From positions 1 through 11,033 of the forward strand of contig WRJY01000284.1 in the NCBI GenBank assembly GCA_009778355.1: 11,033 nt of DNA, given 5' to 3'. This DNA is from Desulfovibrionaceae bacterium. Its GTDB lineage: Bacteria; Pseudomonadota; Gammaproteobacteria; Burkholderiales; Burkholderiaceae_C. The position numbers and the translations under genes are program-made. Every line of letters begins with the position of its first letter. Positions within the stretch are counted from its first letter, which is position 1. This document shows positions 1 through 5,803 of this stretch, piece after piece. The notes below the pieces were generated by a model. That model ran no database searches and was not told the DNA's origin. It saw only the letters and a program-made list of their open reading frames with translations.

Positions 1-102
1 GCAGACACCTTTTCGGGATGGGATGCAAGGCGCAGCGCACCGCCCATAGTCCATCTATGGGCAAGCGCTGCAACGCCGCAGACCGCCCGAAAAGGTATCT
101 GC
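1..102. repeat. Long imperfect hairpin repeat
   Basis: A 17-base arm at 1-17 (GCAGACACCTTTTCGGG) is matched by its reverse complement at 86-102 with one mismatch. Inside lies a perfect 8-bp stem, GCCCATAG at 42-49 and CTATGGGC at 55-62, with a 5-base loop; the stretches between the inner and outer stems are also partly complementary. The whole segment could fold as one long hairpin. It carries no convincing gene. I infer a dispersed intergenic repeat of the kind common in Comamonadaceae; the left arm starts at the window edge, so the element may extend further. Confidence 0.65.
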
Positions 103-110
103 CCGAAGGG

Positions 111-209
111 TTGGGCCGAAATCGGGCGATTTGGCGGCCAAGCCGCTTGCATGGACACAAGCCCATGCGGCGCGCCTTGGCCCGCCAACTCATCCCGATT
201 GCGGCCCAA
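111..209. repeat. Second long imperfect hairpin repeat
   Basis: The arm at 111-126 (TTGGGCCGAAATCGGG) is complementary to 194-209 with one mismatch. An inner stem pairs GCATGG at 149-154 with CCATGC at 163-168, and GCCAAG/CTTGGC stretches pair between the two levels. It begins nine bases after the first hairpin, so the two probably form one composite intergenic element. No credible coding sequence overlaps it: the open frame across 18-242 simply reads through both palindromes. Confidence 0.6.
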
Positions 210-252
210 CGCGGGTCTGCTGAGATCGTAAACAGGCTCTAAGAGGCAGGGC

Positions 253-289
253 TGTAGGTTGGCGGTCAGCGCAGCGAACCCCAACACAT
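253..289. repeat. REP-like palindromic element
   Basis: The segment starting TGTAGGTTGG and ending AACCCCAACAC resembles the widespread proteobacterial intergenic palindrome of the form GTAGGTTGGGTT...AACCCAACA. The end arms GTTGG (258-262) and CCAAC (281-285) pair around a partly self-complementary core. The family assignment comes from memory of the consensus and is tentative. It lies downstream of the stress-protein gene. Confidence 0.4.
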
Positions 290-314
290 CGGCGTTCCCT
301 GCACAGCACAAACA

Positions 315-331
315 GGCGGCATCCTGCCGCC
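315..331 (-). terminator. Possible terminator of the stress-protein gene
   Basis: A perfect 7-bp stem, GGCGGCA at 315-321 and TGCCGCC at 325-331, encloses a 3-base loop. Read on the minus strand it lies 13 bases beyond the stop codon of the universal stress protein and is followed by TGTTTGTG, a modest T-rich tail. It fits a weak intrinsic terminator. Confidence 0.45.
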
Positions 332-344
332 CGCAACCGGAACC

Positions 345-782
345 TTACCCCTGCGGCGGCTTGACCAGCAGCACCGGCACCGGCGAGTCGTCGATCAACT
401 GGCGCGACACCGAGGCGCTTTCCAGCAGGCGGCGAATCGGCCCCAGCGCGCGCGAACCCATCAGCACCATGTCGCAGCGGTGCATTTCGATCAGCTCCCG
501 CATGGCCTGCGCCGGATCGCCCGACACCACGGCGGTCTCGAACGGCACGCCCGCATCGCGCAGCAGGCGGGCCGACGGGGCCATCAGGTCGTCGGCGGCC
601 TCCATCGCCGCGTCCTCGATCAGCGCCGGGTTTTGCGCGGTGATGATCTCGTAGAAGCTGGCCGGCTCCTGCACGTTCGCCAGCACGAAGCTGGCCTTCA
701 GGCCGCTTTGCACCAGTTGCAGCGCAAAGCGCGTCTCGTGCAGCGAGAGTTCGGTGCCGTCCACCGGCAAAAGAATTTTCAT
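345..782 (-). CDS. Universal stress protein, UspA family
   Basis: A 145-residue protein, the usual length for a single-domain Usp. It opens with the beta strand and acidic site MKILLPVDGT (Asp8) and ends with the typical PVPVLLVKP strand. The start at 782 is preferred over an upstream ATG because the family N-terminus begins here and GAGG lies a few bases upstream. In nucleotide-binding Usps the consensus is G-2x-G-9x-G-S/T. Here residues 109-124 read GSRA, LGPIRRLLE, SAS, so the second and third glycines are replaced by Ala112 and Ser122. That suggests the UspA-like subgroup that does not bind ATP (inference). A cytoplasmic stress role is known for the family, but the exact function is unknown. 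It is transcribed divergently from the toxin-antitoxin pair, and a hairpin follows its stop. Confidence 0.9.
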   Translation of the reverse strand: MKILLPVDGTELSLHETRFALQLVQSGLKASFVLANVQEPASFYEIITAQNPALIEDAAMEAADDLMAPSARLLRDAGVPFETAVVSGDPAQAMRELIEMHRCDMVLMGSRALGPIRRLLESASVSRQLIDDSPVPVLLVKPPQG

Positions 783-895
783 GGCATCGCCTCGGGGTCT
801 GGTTGCTTGGCTGCGATTATCCCTGCGACCGCCCGTCCGCCAGCAGCGCATCCATTTTTTTCCTTTCGTCGCTGCGCCAGCCGGGGCGGATCGAA

Positions 896-936
896 TTGAC
901 TACAATTGTGGTAAAACGAACAATCGATTGCGATTG
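896..936 (+). promoter_or_regulatory. Candidate promoter/operator of the toxin-antitoxin operon
   Basis: Upstream of the antitoxin are several short palindromes: ACTACAATTGTGGT at 899-912 (one unpaired position, core ACAATTGT perfect), the perfect CAATCGATTG at 921-930, and CGATTG repeated at 925-936. TTGACT at 896-901 resembles a -35 box, with a weak -10 (AACAAT, 919-924) 17 bases on; TACAAT at 901-906 could serve as an alternative -10. Ribbon-helix-helix antitoxins usually repress their own operon through such palindromes, so I infer an autoregulatory site. Confidence 0.45.
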
Positions 937-951
937 CCCGAAAGAAAGCCC

Positions 952-1197
952 ATGACAACCGTTTCAGTGCGCATCGACGAAACCCTGGTCAAGCAGGCCC
1001 GCGCCGCCGCCAGCGCGGAATACCGCACCGTGCAAGGGCAAGTCGAGTTCTGGGCCAAGGTGGGCCGCGCCGCGCTGGACAACCCCGACCTGCCCGCCTC
1101 CTTCATTGCCGAAAGCCTGATGAGCCTGGCCGAGCCGCGCGGGGACGCCACGCCTTTCGTGCCGCGCAGCGCCGCTGCCCATAAGCGCCGGGCATGA
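952..1197 (+). CDS. ParD-like antitoxin (ribbon-helix-helix type)
   Basis: An 81-residue protein starting MTTVSVRIDETLVKQAR, a short beta strand followed by a helix as in ribbon-helix-helix DNA-binding antitoxins. The middle (FWAKVGRAALDNPDLP) is characteristic of the ParD_like family (PF11903), whose members pair with RelE/ParE toxins. The start at 952 is chosen over earlier in-frame ATGs because the domain begins there; the ribosome site is weak (GAAAG). The stop overlaps the toxin start in an ATGA at 1194-1197, implying translational coupling. The expected role is to neutralise the toxin and repress the operon. The C-terminal third, rich in Ala and Arg, would be the toxin-binding tail. Confidence 0.85.
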   Translation: MTTVSVRIDETLVKQARAAASAEYRTVQGQVEFWAKVGRAALDNPDLPASFIAESLMSLAEPRGDATPFVPRSAAAHKRRA

Positions 1198-1475
1198 ACT
1201 GGCAAGTCCGCCAGACGCGGCGCTTTGCCCGTGTCTACAAAAAATTGCATGACAGCCTGGTTGCCGATGTCGATGCGGCCATCGACGCCGTTGCGCAAAA
1301 CCCCGATGCGGGGGAAAAGAAAAAAGGCGATCTGGCGCATCTTTGGGTGTACAAATTCCGCGGCCACAGCCGGCTTTATTTGCTGGGCTACACCCGCGAA
1401 GATGCCGTGCGGCTGGTGTATCTGGAAGCCCTGGGATCGCATGAGAACTTCTACCGGGACTTGAAGCGGCAGTGA
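1194..1475 (+). CDS. RelE/ParE-family toxin
   Basis: A 93-residue basic protein with the RelE/ParE fold signature: N-terminal RRFARVYKKL helix, the KKKGDLAHLWVYKFRG strand region, then SRLYLLGYT and VRLVYLEALGSHENFYRDLKR at the C-terminus. Family members are either ribosome-dependent mRNA nucleases (RelE) or gyrase poisons (ParE); the sequence alone does not decide which. The start is fixed by the ATGA overlap with the antitoxin. Six bases after its stop begins the stop codon of a mod remnant on the other strand, so the two are tail to tail. The gene is full length and intact, in contrast to the mod, transposase and glycosyltransferase genes that follow. Confidence 0.85.
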   Translation: MNWQVRQTRRFARVYKKLHDSLVADVDAAIDAVAQNPDAGEKKKGDLAHLWVYKFRGHSRLYLLGYTREDAVRLVYLEALGSHENFYRDLKRQ

Positions 1476-1476
1476 A

Positions 1477-1490
1477 CCGGTTCAAACCGG
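1477..1490. terminator. Short hairpin between convergent genes
   Basis: CCGGT at 1477-1481 pairs with ACCGG at 1486-1490 around TTCA-A, directly after the toxin stop and overlapping the stop of the mod remnant. It could slow transcription from either side. No T-tract follows, so the call is weak. Confidence 0.25.
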
Positions 1491-1652
1491 ACTGACCACT
1501 TTCGCTTCGAACCCGAACGCATCCACCACCCGCACGCACACCTTGCGCGGTTCAGTTTTGGCTGCGATCGTGAGCACAGCCTGCATGGGTACGCATAAGG
1601 GGTCAGCATCATTGACAGTATTGCCCCGATAAGTTCTGTCAAATCGAGCAAA
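1482..1652 (-). pseudogene. mod: 3' remnant of type III-like adenine DNA methyltransferase (mod)
   Basis: The minus-strand frame ending at 1482 carries FDRTYRGNTVNDADPL and then RKVCVRVVDAFGFEAKVV before the stop. From memory, these match the C-terminal end of large Mod proteins, whose tails read like YRGNTANDADPLR...VCVRAVDVFGFEAEV. The frame has no credible start or catalytic part of its own. It has the same strand and order as the Mod N-terminus at 5232-5705, so I infer the two are ends of one gene. The frame stays open up to 1742, but the resemblance fades above about 1652. From there to about 1828 I see no gene, only a TTGACAG/CTGTCAA inverted pair at 1612-1618 and 1636-1642 just inside the remnant. 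Confidence 0.55.
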
Positions 1653-1828
1653 ACTCTGCTTTTGGGGCGTGCAGTTTTGTCTTGGGTGCGCTGCCACAGA
1701 TATTTTACTTGGGCGCGAGCCCTCCCCGGGCAGTTGTGCCAACGGGTGTCACACGTTATTTATCGATATCGCAAATATTTCGTATCAAAAGGATGGTTGC
1801 ATATTGATAGGTTGTGTCCCGTTCATAA

Positions 1829-2125
1829 TCATGTCAGTAGCCGCATGTCATATTTATGCAACTGCAATACGGTGTTCGTTGTAAGACCATGCCAAGCTGC
1901 AGGAGGAATATTTGCTTCCAAAAGCCGCTCGGGTGAAAAATCAGATGTCGCGTCGAAGTGGTGATCGAAGCGCAGTATAAATCCCAAACTTTGATCAGTA
2001 TCTTCAACGCCGAAATGCCGCACATGATCGTTTTGACCAAAACGTCTTGCGCGTTCTCCATCACTGATTTCAGAAAAATCTTCATCCCAATAGCCTGGCA
2101 TAAAAGGAATGACACAGAGCTTGAT
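1829..2125 (-). pseudogene. 3' remnant of a SAM-dependent methyltransferase
   Basis: A 98-codon minus-strand frame beginning about LCVIPFMPGYWDEDFSEI and continuing GERARRFGQNDHVRHFG. That block parallels PERIRLFGQKDHYKRFG in the intact methyltransferase at 2537-3238 and is typical of the C-terminal half of this family. The tail (NIPPAAWHGLTTNTVLQLH) looks like a normal end of the protein. The N-terminal SAM-binding half is missing: immediately upstream in the same open frame is transposase sequence (APRLAAQ). It is therefore a truncated gene fused by recombination, not a functional enzyme. Confidence 0.6.
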
Positions 2126-2445
2126 CTGCGCGGCTAGTCGGGGCGCAATGCGTTGTAGTTCTGGCGCAGATTAAGACCATGTTCTTGGGCTGTTTTGAGC
2201 AGATGCTGGCGACAGCGTTCCAGCAAGCAAGTTGTCCGTGAGCTGCCCGTGAGGTGCGCCCCATCTGTGGGCATGACGGTAGTGTCCACAATGACGCGGT
2301 CGACACTGGCAGCCTTGTCTGAAGGTGCGTCATAATGGACTGCTGAAGAAGATGCAACAGATTACTACTTTGCATGTCTTGGGTGAACAATGGACGGTGC
2401 GCACGCGAATTTTTCAGGCGGTGCAGCATCCGCAATGCGCCAAGG
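2126..2445 (-). mobile_element. Degenerate IS5-type transposase fragment
   Basis: On the minus strand, about 2138-2340 translates to DRVIVDTTVMPTDGAHL, then LLERCRQHLLKTAQ and GLNLRQNYNALRPD before a stop. It resembles the DDE region of IS5-group transposases (VDTTV.PKAIAHPTD...LLER.R..LV..A...G..LRQ.Y). Two other frames continue the alignment: LLHLLQQSI upstream near 2360, and APRLA downstream at about 2131-2146. At least two frameshifts are therefore needed, and both ends of the transposase are missing. No terminal inverted repeats could be assigned. The remnant is dead; it probably mediated the rearrangement that truncated the neighbouring methyltransferase copy. 2446-2536 holds nothing recognisable. 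Confidence 0.55.
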
Positions 2446-2536
2446 TGGCGTAAATGAGCCTTGCAGGCGAGATTTTTGGTGCTGTCGACACTGCGCGCTG
2501 GAGTGATCGAATTCTCATTATTGGCTTCTGCTGAGG

Positions 2537-3238
2537 TTAGAAAGACTCGACAGGGTAATTTTGGACCTCACTCTTGGGTGATGTATAAACAAAAACAGAT
2601 TCATTGCCGCCTCTTATATCATTTCTGACTTCAAGCGGAATATCTATTGCTTTAAAATATCCGGGCATGGCTTGGAACCATTCGAGTAGGTCATAGCCAA
2701 AACGTTTGTAATGGTCTTTTTGCCCAAAGAGTCTGATTCGCTCTGGATCAGAAGCCAAGAGTTCCCCTCCTTGCTTTGTTTCGGATGTGAGAGAAATAGG
2801 AGGAGTTGTAAATATCATATGTGAATCATGATTAAGCAATCTCAAGAAAGATGTCAGATGATCGCGATAATCGCCTGGTATATGCTCCAAGACGTGGTTG
2901 TGAACTATCAAATTAAAATATCCATCGGGGAAAATATCAAACCCCTCTGGCAAAGCCAATTTCAGGCATCGGGCATGAGGATATATTTCAGGGAACAAGT
3001 CGCTACAAAAATAGCCTCCCCCGAAGATTGGGGCAAGATAACGATGTATCGATTCCTCAGGCGCTAAATGTAGCGCCCGTCGACCATTGGTCTTGTTTTG
3101 AACCGTTACTCCTAAACTCTCCAATGACCATCGTACAAGGCGATGTCGTTCCAGGCTTTTACAGGAGAGGCAAAAAACCTGCTTTCTGGTGTTAAAGTTG
3201 GAAAAAACTAAATTGCCGCAAATATTACAGTGCGTCAT
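2537..3238 (-). CDS. Class I SAM-dependent methyltransferase with N-terminal Cys4 motif
   Basis: A 233-residue protein. Four cysteines near the N-terminus (C4, C7, C23, C26) followed by SLERHR match a zinc-ribbon-like leader found in one family of small methyltransferases. LHLAPEESIHRYL takes the place of the SAM-binding glycine loop, as in that family, and HNHVLEHIPGDYRDHL is the Methyltransf_11-type motif at the end of the fold. RLFGQKDHYKRFG lies in the C-terminal part. The start is firm: AAGGAG lies seven bases before the ATG. It follows the glycosyltransferase by 39 bases on the same strand and is similarly AT-rich, so the two probably form one operon. I infer methylation of a glycan or lipid-linked sugar at the cell envelope; the substrate is unknown. 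Confidence 0.8.
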   Translation of the reverse strand: MTHCNICGNLVFSNFNTRKQVFCLSCKSLERHRLVRWSLESLGVTVQNKTNGRRALHLAPEESIHRYLAPIFGGGYFCSDLFPEIYPHARCLKLALPEGFDIFPDGYFNLIVHNHVLEHIPGDYRDHLTSFLRLLNHDSHMIFTTPPISLTSETKQGGELLASDPERIRLFGQKDHYKRFGYDLLEWFQAMPGYFKAIDIPLEVRNDIRGGNESVFVYTSPKSEVQNYPVESF

Positions 3239-3277
3239 TGATTTCTCCTTGTGATTGCTTAAATATAAAATCGAAGA

Positions 3278-4699
3278 TTAATCTAAATCAGTCAATGATT
3301 CATTTCCAAGGACGTTGTTAAGTTCGTTGAACTCGGTAAAAAGATTTTTCAGCATAACATCGTTTCGTCCGCCTTGGTCATTTTCAATCCACAAAGCGTC
3401 ATCTTGAGTGTGAGGTGAGTGCGTGAGTTTAAAGCAACTGTTTTGAATAACATTTATTTTTTTCTTGTTCATGACGGCCATTCCCCAAAACCAAATGTCA
3501 TCGCCGTGAGAACAAATATTCATGAACTTCTCTGAATCTAAAACTCGCTTATCGAACGTGTTCTGTGGATATAAGACGCCGCCACATCCTGTAAAAAAAT
3601 TTCGGTATGATATTTTTTCATTTTTTGTGTTTCTTCTCCATTTTTTATAAGTGAGTGGCATATTTTCAGTGTCAAGCGATATTTCATGAGCGCGATGGCA
3701 ATGTATGACTTCTGGATTTTTCAGATATTCGGCAACCAGTTCCAGTAGCCAGTTTTTGTCATATAGAATATCGTCATCACAAGTCACAACCGTTGCATCT
3801 TTGAAAATTCTTAATGATGGCACAAGTTTTTTATATGATTTTATATCTTCGCACCATTCAATGTAAAAATTATTTCCATCAATGTTTTTTAAATAATTTG
3901 GTAAATCTTTTTCTTTGTTTGGGAACTGATCTTTGGCAAGCCAAAGAATTATTTTGTTCGGCCTGTAACTCTGATTGAGTAATTTTGCTATTACATCTTC
4001 CATCAAATTAATTCGTTTGGGGAATGATGTAAAAGATAAAATAATTTCCTTTTCAAGGAGAAATTTTTTTATTTCATGATGAAAAAAGAGATTTTTTTCA
4101 TATGCCTTTGATTCAAGATAGTATCGATTCCAGTATTCGCTAAAACGAACTCCTCTGGTTTTCCATGGTTTGTCTTTTGACGAAAAGTGTACAATATAAG
4201 AATTTGAATAAATTTGCTGAAAATCTTTGTAGCCATCCAAAGAAAGATAATTTTTCTTCATCTCATCCAGGGAGAAATTGTCTGGCAAGGTTACCAAAAA
4301 ATTATATAAACAAGAAACGTATTTTACATTGTCAGAGAAAATAACATTCAATGCGTCTTGATCCATGAAAAAATTAAGACCGTTCTCTCTATAATCAAAC
4401 AATTTCTCAACGATGCCTTCTACTCTCATTTTTTGCAGATTGAGCAAAAGCACCCCGCTATTAAAATATCCACGGTGTTTTTTGATTTTTAATTTTTCGA
4501 GTATGTTTGGTTTGTAATGATATTTTGGCTTGATGTCTTCTATGACGGCTGCATAAAACTCATGCAAATCGCTGCAATAAAAATCATACAAATCTTTGTT
4601 GATTATTGTATCGCCGTCAATATATAAAACTTTATCGAGATCCTTTAATAATTCAGGGAGTTTGAATTTTAATATTGCGGCCGTCGAAACGTGAAAGCC
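3278..4699 (-). CDS. C-terminal part of frameshifted two-domain glycosyltransferase (GT8 + GT2-like)
   Basis: This frame continues the GT8 domain begun at 5112 after a one-base shift. With one A restored at the A5 tract, the two parts form a 611-residue protein. This part gives FHVSTAAILKFKLPELL, the metal-binding DxD motif YIDGDTIIN (Asp166 and Asp168 of the joined protein), GYFNSGVLLLN (about 215-225), MDQDALN and HFSSKDKPW (about 310-317), all typical of GT8. From about residue 355 a second GT-A domain begins: IILSFTSFPKR, then NKIILWLAKDQFPNK, WCEDIKSYKKLVPSL and a CDDD motif (about 445-448). This resembles GT2-like capsule/LPS transferases. An ORF-style start at 4591 (TTG) would cut off the DxD and is unlikely to be real. 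The sequence is strongly AT-rich against its surroundings, indicating horizontal transfer. The likely role is envelope polysaccharide synthesis; donor and acceptor are unknown. Confidence 0.7.
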   Translation of the reverse strand, partial: GFHVSTAAILKFKLPELLKDLDKVLYIDGDTIINKDLYDFYCSDLHEFYAAVIEDIKPKYHYKPNILEKLKIKKHRGYFNSGVLLLNLQKMRVEGIVEKLFDYRENGLNFFMDQDALNVIFSDNVKYVSCLYNFLVTLPDNFSLDEMKKNYLSLDGYKDFQQIYSNSYIVHFSSKDKPWKTRGVRFSEYWNRYYLESKAYEKNLFFHHEIKKFLLEKEIILSFTSFPKRINLMEDVIAKLLNQSYRPNKIILWLAKDQFPNKEKDLPNYLKNIDGNNFYIEWCEDIKSYKKLVPSLRIFKDATVVTCDDDILYDKNWLLELVAEYLKNPEVIHCHRAHEISLDTENMPLTYKKWRRNTKNEKISYRNFFTGCGGVLYPQNTFDKRVLDSEKFMNICSHGDDIWFWGMAVMNKKKINVIQNSCFKLTHSPHTQDDALWIENDQGGRNDVMLKNLFTEFNELNNVLGNESLTDLD

Positions 4700-5112
4700 A
4701 TTTTTGTTATTGAAAATTTATTGTATTCGTCTGATATGTTGATTATCTTAATATTAAAGTCGTCGCGTTCCATGCTTTCAAAAACGCGAATTTCCTGTCT
4801 TTGAATATCTATTGCAAGTAAGTGAATTGTGTATTCCGTGTCCTCGTCCTTGTTCTTTTGGAGTGAATATAGTGATACATAGGTTGGCAATGAAAAGTTT
4901 GCGTCCAATATGTATGCGATATTCACGTGGGGTCTGGCTTTGATTTTGTAATTTTTTTCTTTTATCTTCTTCTTGCACATTTCGATATTTAGTGAAAAAA
5001 TACTGGATCCAATCTGTTTATCTAGTTGTCTGTACAGATCTAACGCATCTTCGTATCTTTTGTCTTTATAATACTGATTCGCTTGTTTGGTTTTGTGGAT
5101 TTCACTTTCCAT
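4669..5112 (-). CDS. N-terminal part of frameshifted two-domain glycosyltransferase (TPR-like + GT8)
   Basis: A 147-residue frame. The start at 5112 is chosen over 5139 because AAGGAG lies five bases before it. Residues about 8-45 (ANQYYKDKRYEDALDLYRQL) look like a single TPR-type helix pair. The GT8 domain begins at about residue 62 with VNIAYILDANFSLPTYVSLYSL, the standard nucleotide-sugar-binding opening, followed by YTIHLLAIDI. The family pattern breaks off at ITK (residue 137), where the frame runs into ten unrelated residues and stops. The catalytic DxD lies only in the other frame, so this part alone cannot be active. It heads the AT-rich block and has no clear promoter; the 5' mod remnant lies just upstream on the same strand. 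Confidence 0.65.
   Translation of the reverse strand: MESEIHKTKQANQYYKDKRYEDALDLYRQLDKQIGSSIFSLNIEMCKKKIKEKNYKIKARPHVNIAYILDANFSLPTYVSLYSLQKNKDEDTEYTIHLLAIDIQRQEIRVFESMERDDFNIKIINISDEYNKFSITKMAFTFRRPQY
4701..4705 (-). other. A5 tract at the glycosyltransferase frameshift
   Basis: The coding strand reads ATAACAAAAATGGC. The upstream frame gives ITKMAFTF and stops at 4669; the downstream frame gives NGFHVSTAAI, the expected GT8 continuation. Six A residues instead of five would join ITK to NGFHVS exactly. The two frames overlap only between about 4669 and 4718, so the shift must lie there, and the A-run is the simplest place. It could be a fixed mutation, slippage (phase variation), transcriptional slippage or a sequencing error. 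Confidence 0.6.
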
Positions 5113-5150
5113 TTTCTCTCCTTGGTGTGTAATTGACATAATACGGTGAC

Positions 5151-5705
5151 TTATTTCAATTCGCGGTTTGTGTCATTGGGGTTTGAATAAAATTTATATG
5201 AATGGTGAAATTTGTTTGGCAAAGGCGCTAACAAAATTGAGTTTGGTGTCATCATGGAAAGACAAGAAGCCGTGCCATTGCCCCAAGTATCCGAATGCGC
5301 AAACTGCTTAATCACCACCGTAGCCCGCTGCTCCAGTTCCGCGCCCGGCGGCGTGACCTTGGTGCGGCAGTCGGCCTTGCTGTAGAAGGGCGGGTCGATG
5401 TAGATCAAGTCCACCTTGCCGCGCAGGCTGGGCGTGTGTTCGTCGCCGGCCAGCAACGCGGCCATGGCCAGCAGGTTGTCGCCATGGATCAGGCGGTTCA
5501 TCCAGCCGGGCGATTGCTCGGCGGCCTCATGCTGCGTCTGGCGGCTCTGCTGCGCCACCCAGTTCGGTCTGGCGCTGTCCTTGGCGGACGGCACCACTTC
5601 GCGCGTCTGCAAGCGCACGCGCTGGCGGCTTTCCAGGATGCGTTCGGCTTGCTTGAGCCCGTTGGCGACGATCACTGGATGCTGTTCGAGCAGGGACTTG
5701 AGCAT
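5151..5705 (-). pseudogene. mod: 5' remnant of type III-like adenine DNA methyltransferase (mod)
   Basis: The first 150-odd residues match large Mod-type N6-adenine methyltransferases: LIHGDNLLAMAALL (72-85), then DLIYIDPPFYSKADCRTKV with the catalytic DPPF at 104-107, and FAHSDTWGNGTAS (135-147). Resemblance fades after about residue 158 (5232); the remaining residues to the stop at 5151 are AT-rich and unrelated. In this beta-type arrangement the SAM-binding FxGxG motif follows DPPF near the C-terminus, so this piece lacks it and the target-recognition region. It would be inactive. The expected Mod C-terminal end sits at 1482-1652 on the same strand. No restriction (res) gene is in the window. 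A divergent HTH gene begins 98 bases away. Confidence 0.75.
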
Positions 5706-5740
5706 GGCTTGCGGTTCAGGTCCAACACCAAATGAACTAC

Positions 5741-5801
5741 AAGTTTACTTTATCGTGAACAAAAAGTTGCGCAAAAACAGAACAAGAATTTACTTTTCTG
5801 T
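5741..5801. promoter_or_regulatory. Shared divergent promoter/operator region between mod and HTH gene
   Basis: The 98-base gap between the two divergent starts is AT-rich and contains repeats: TTTACTTT at 5744-5751 and again at 5789-5796, GAACAA at 5757-5762 and 5780-5785, and the perfect palindrome TTGCGCAA at 5767-5774 between them. Such an arrangement suits binding by the small HTH protein encoded alongside, controlling both itself and mod. The repeats are visible; the regulatory role is inferred. Confidence 0.35.
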
Positions 5802-5803
5802 TC

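Noticed and set aside
18..242. 74-codon open frame at the left edge
   Set aside because: It lies wholly on two hairpin repeats, has no ribosome site and no family pattern.
2537..3067. Plus-strand frame inside the methyltransferase gene (2828-3067)
   Set aside because: It is antisense to a gene with a strong ribosome site and clear motifs.
4701..4705. Programmed ribosomal frameshift as the explanation of the split glycosyltransferase
   Set aside because: The A5 run is short and I see no convincing slippery heptamer with a stimulatory stem or internal Shine-Dalgarno at the right distance; mutation, tract slippage or sequencing error is simpler.
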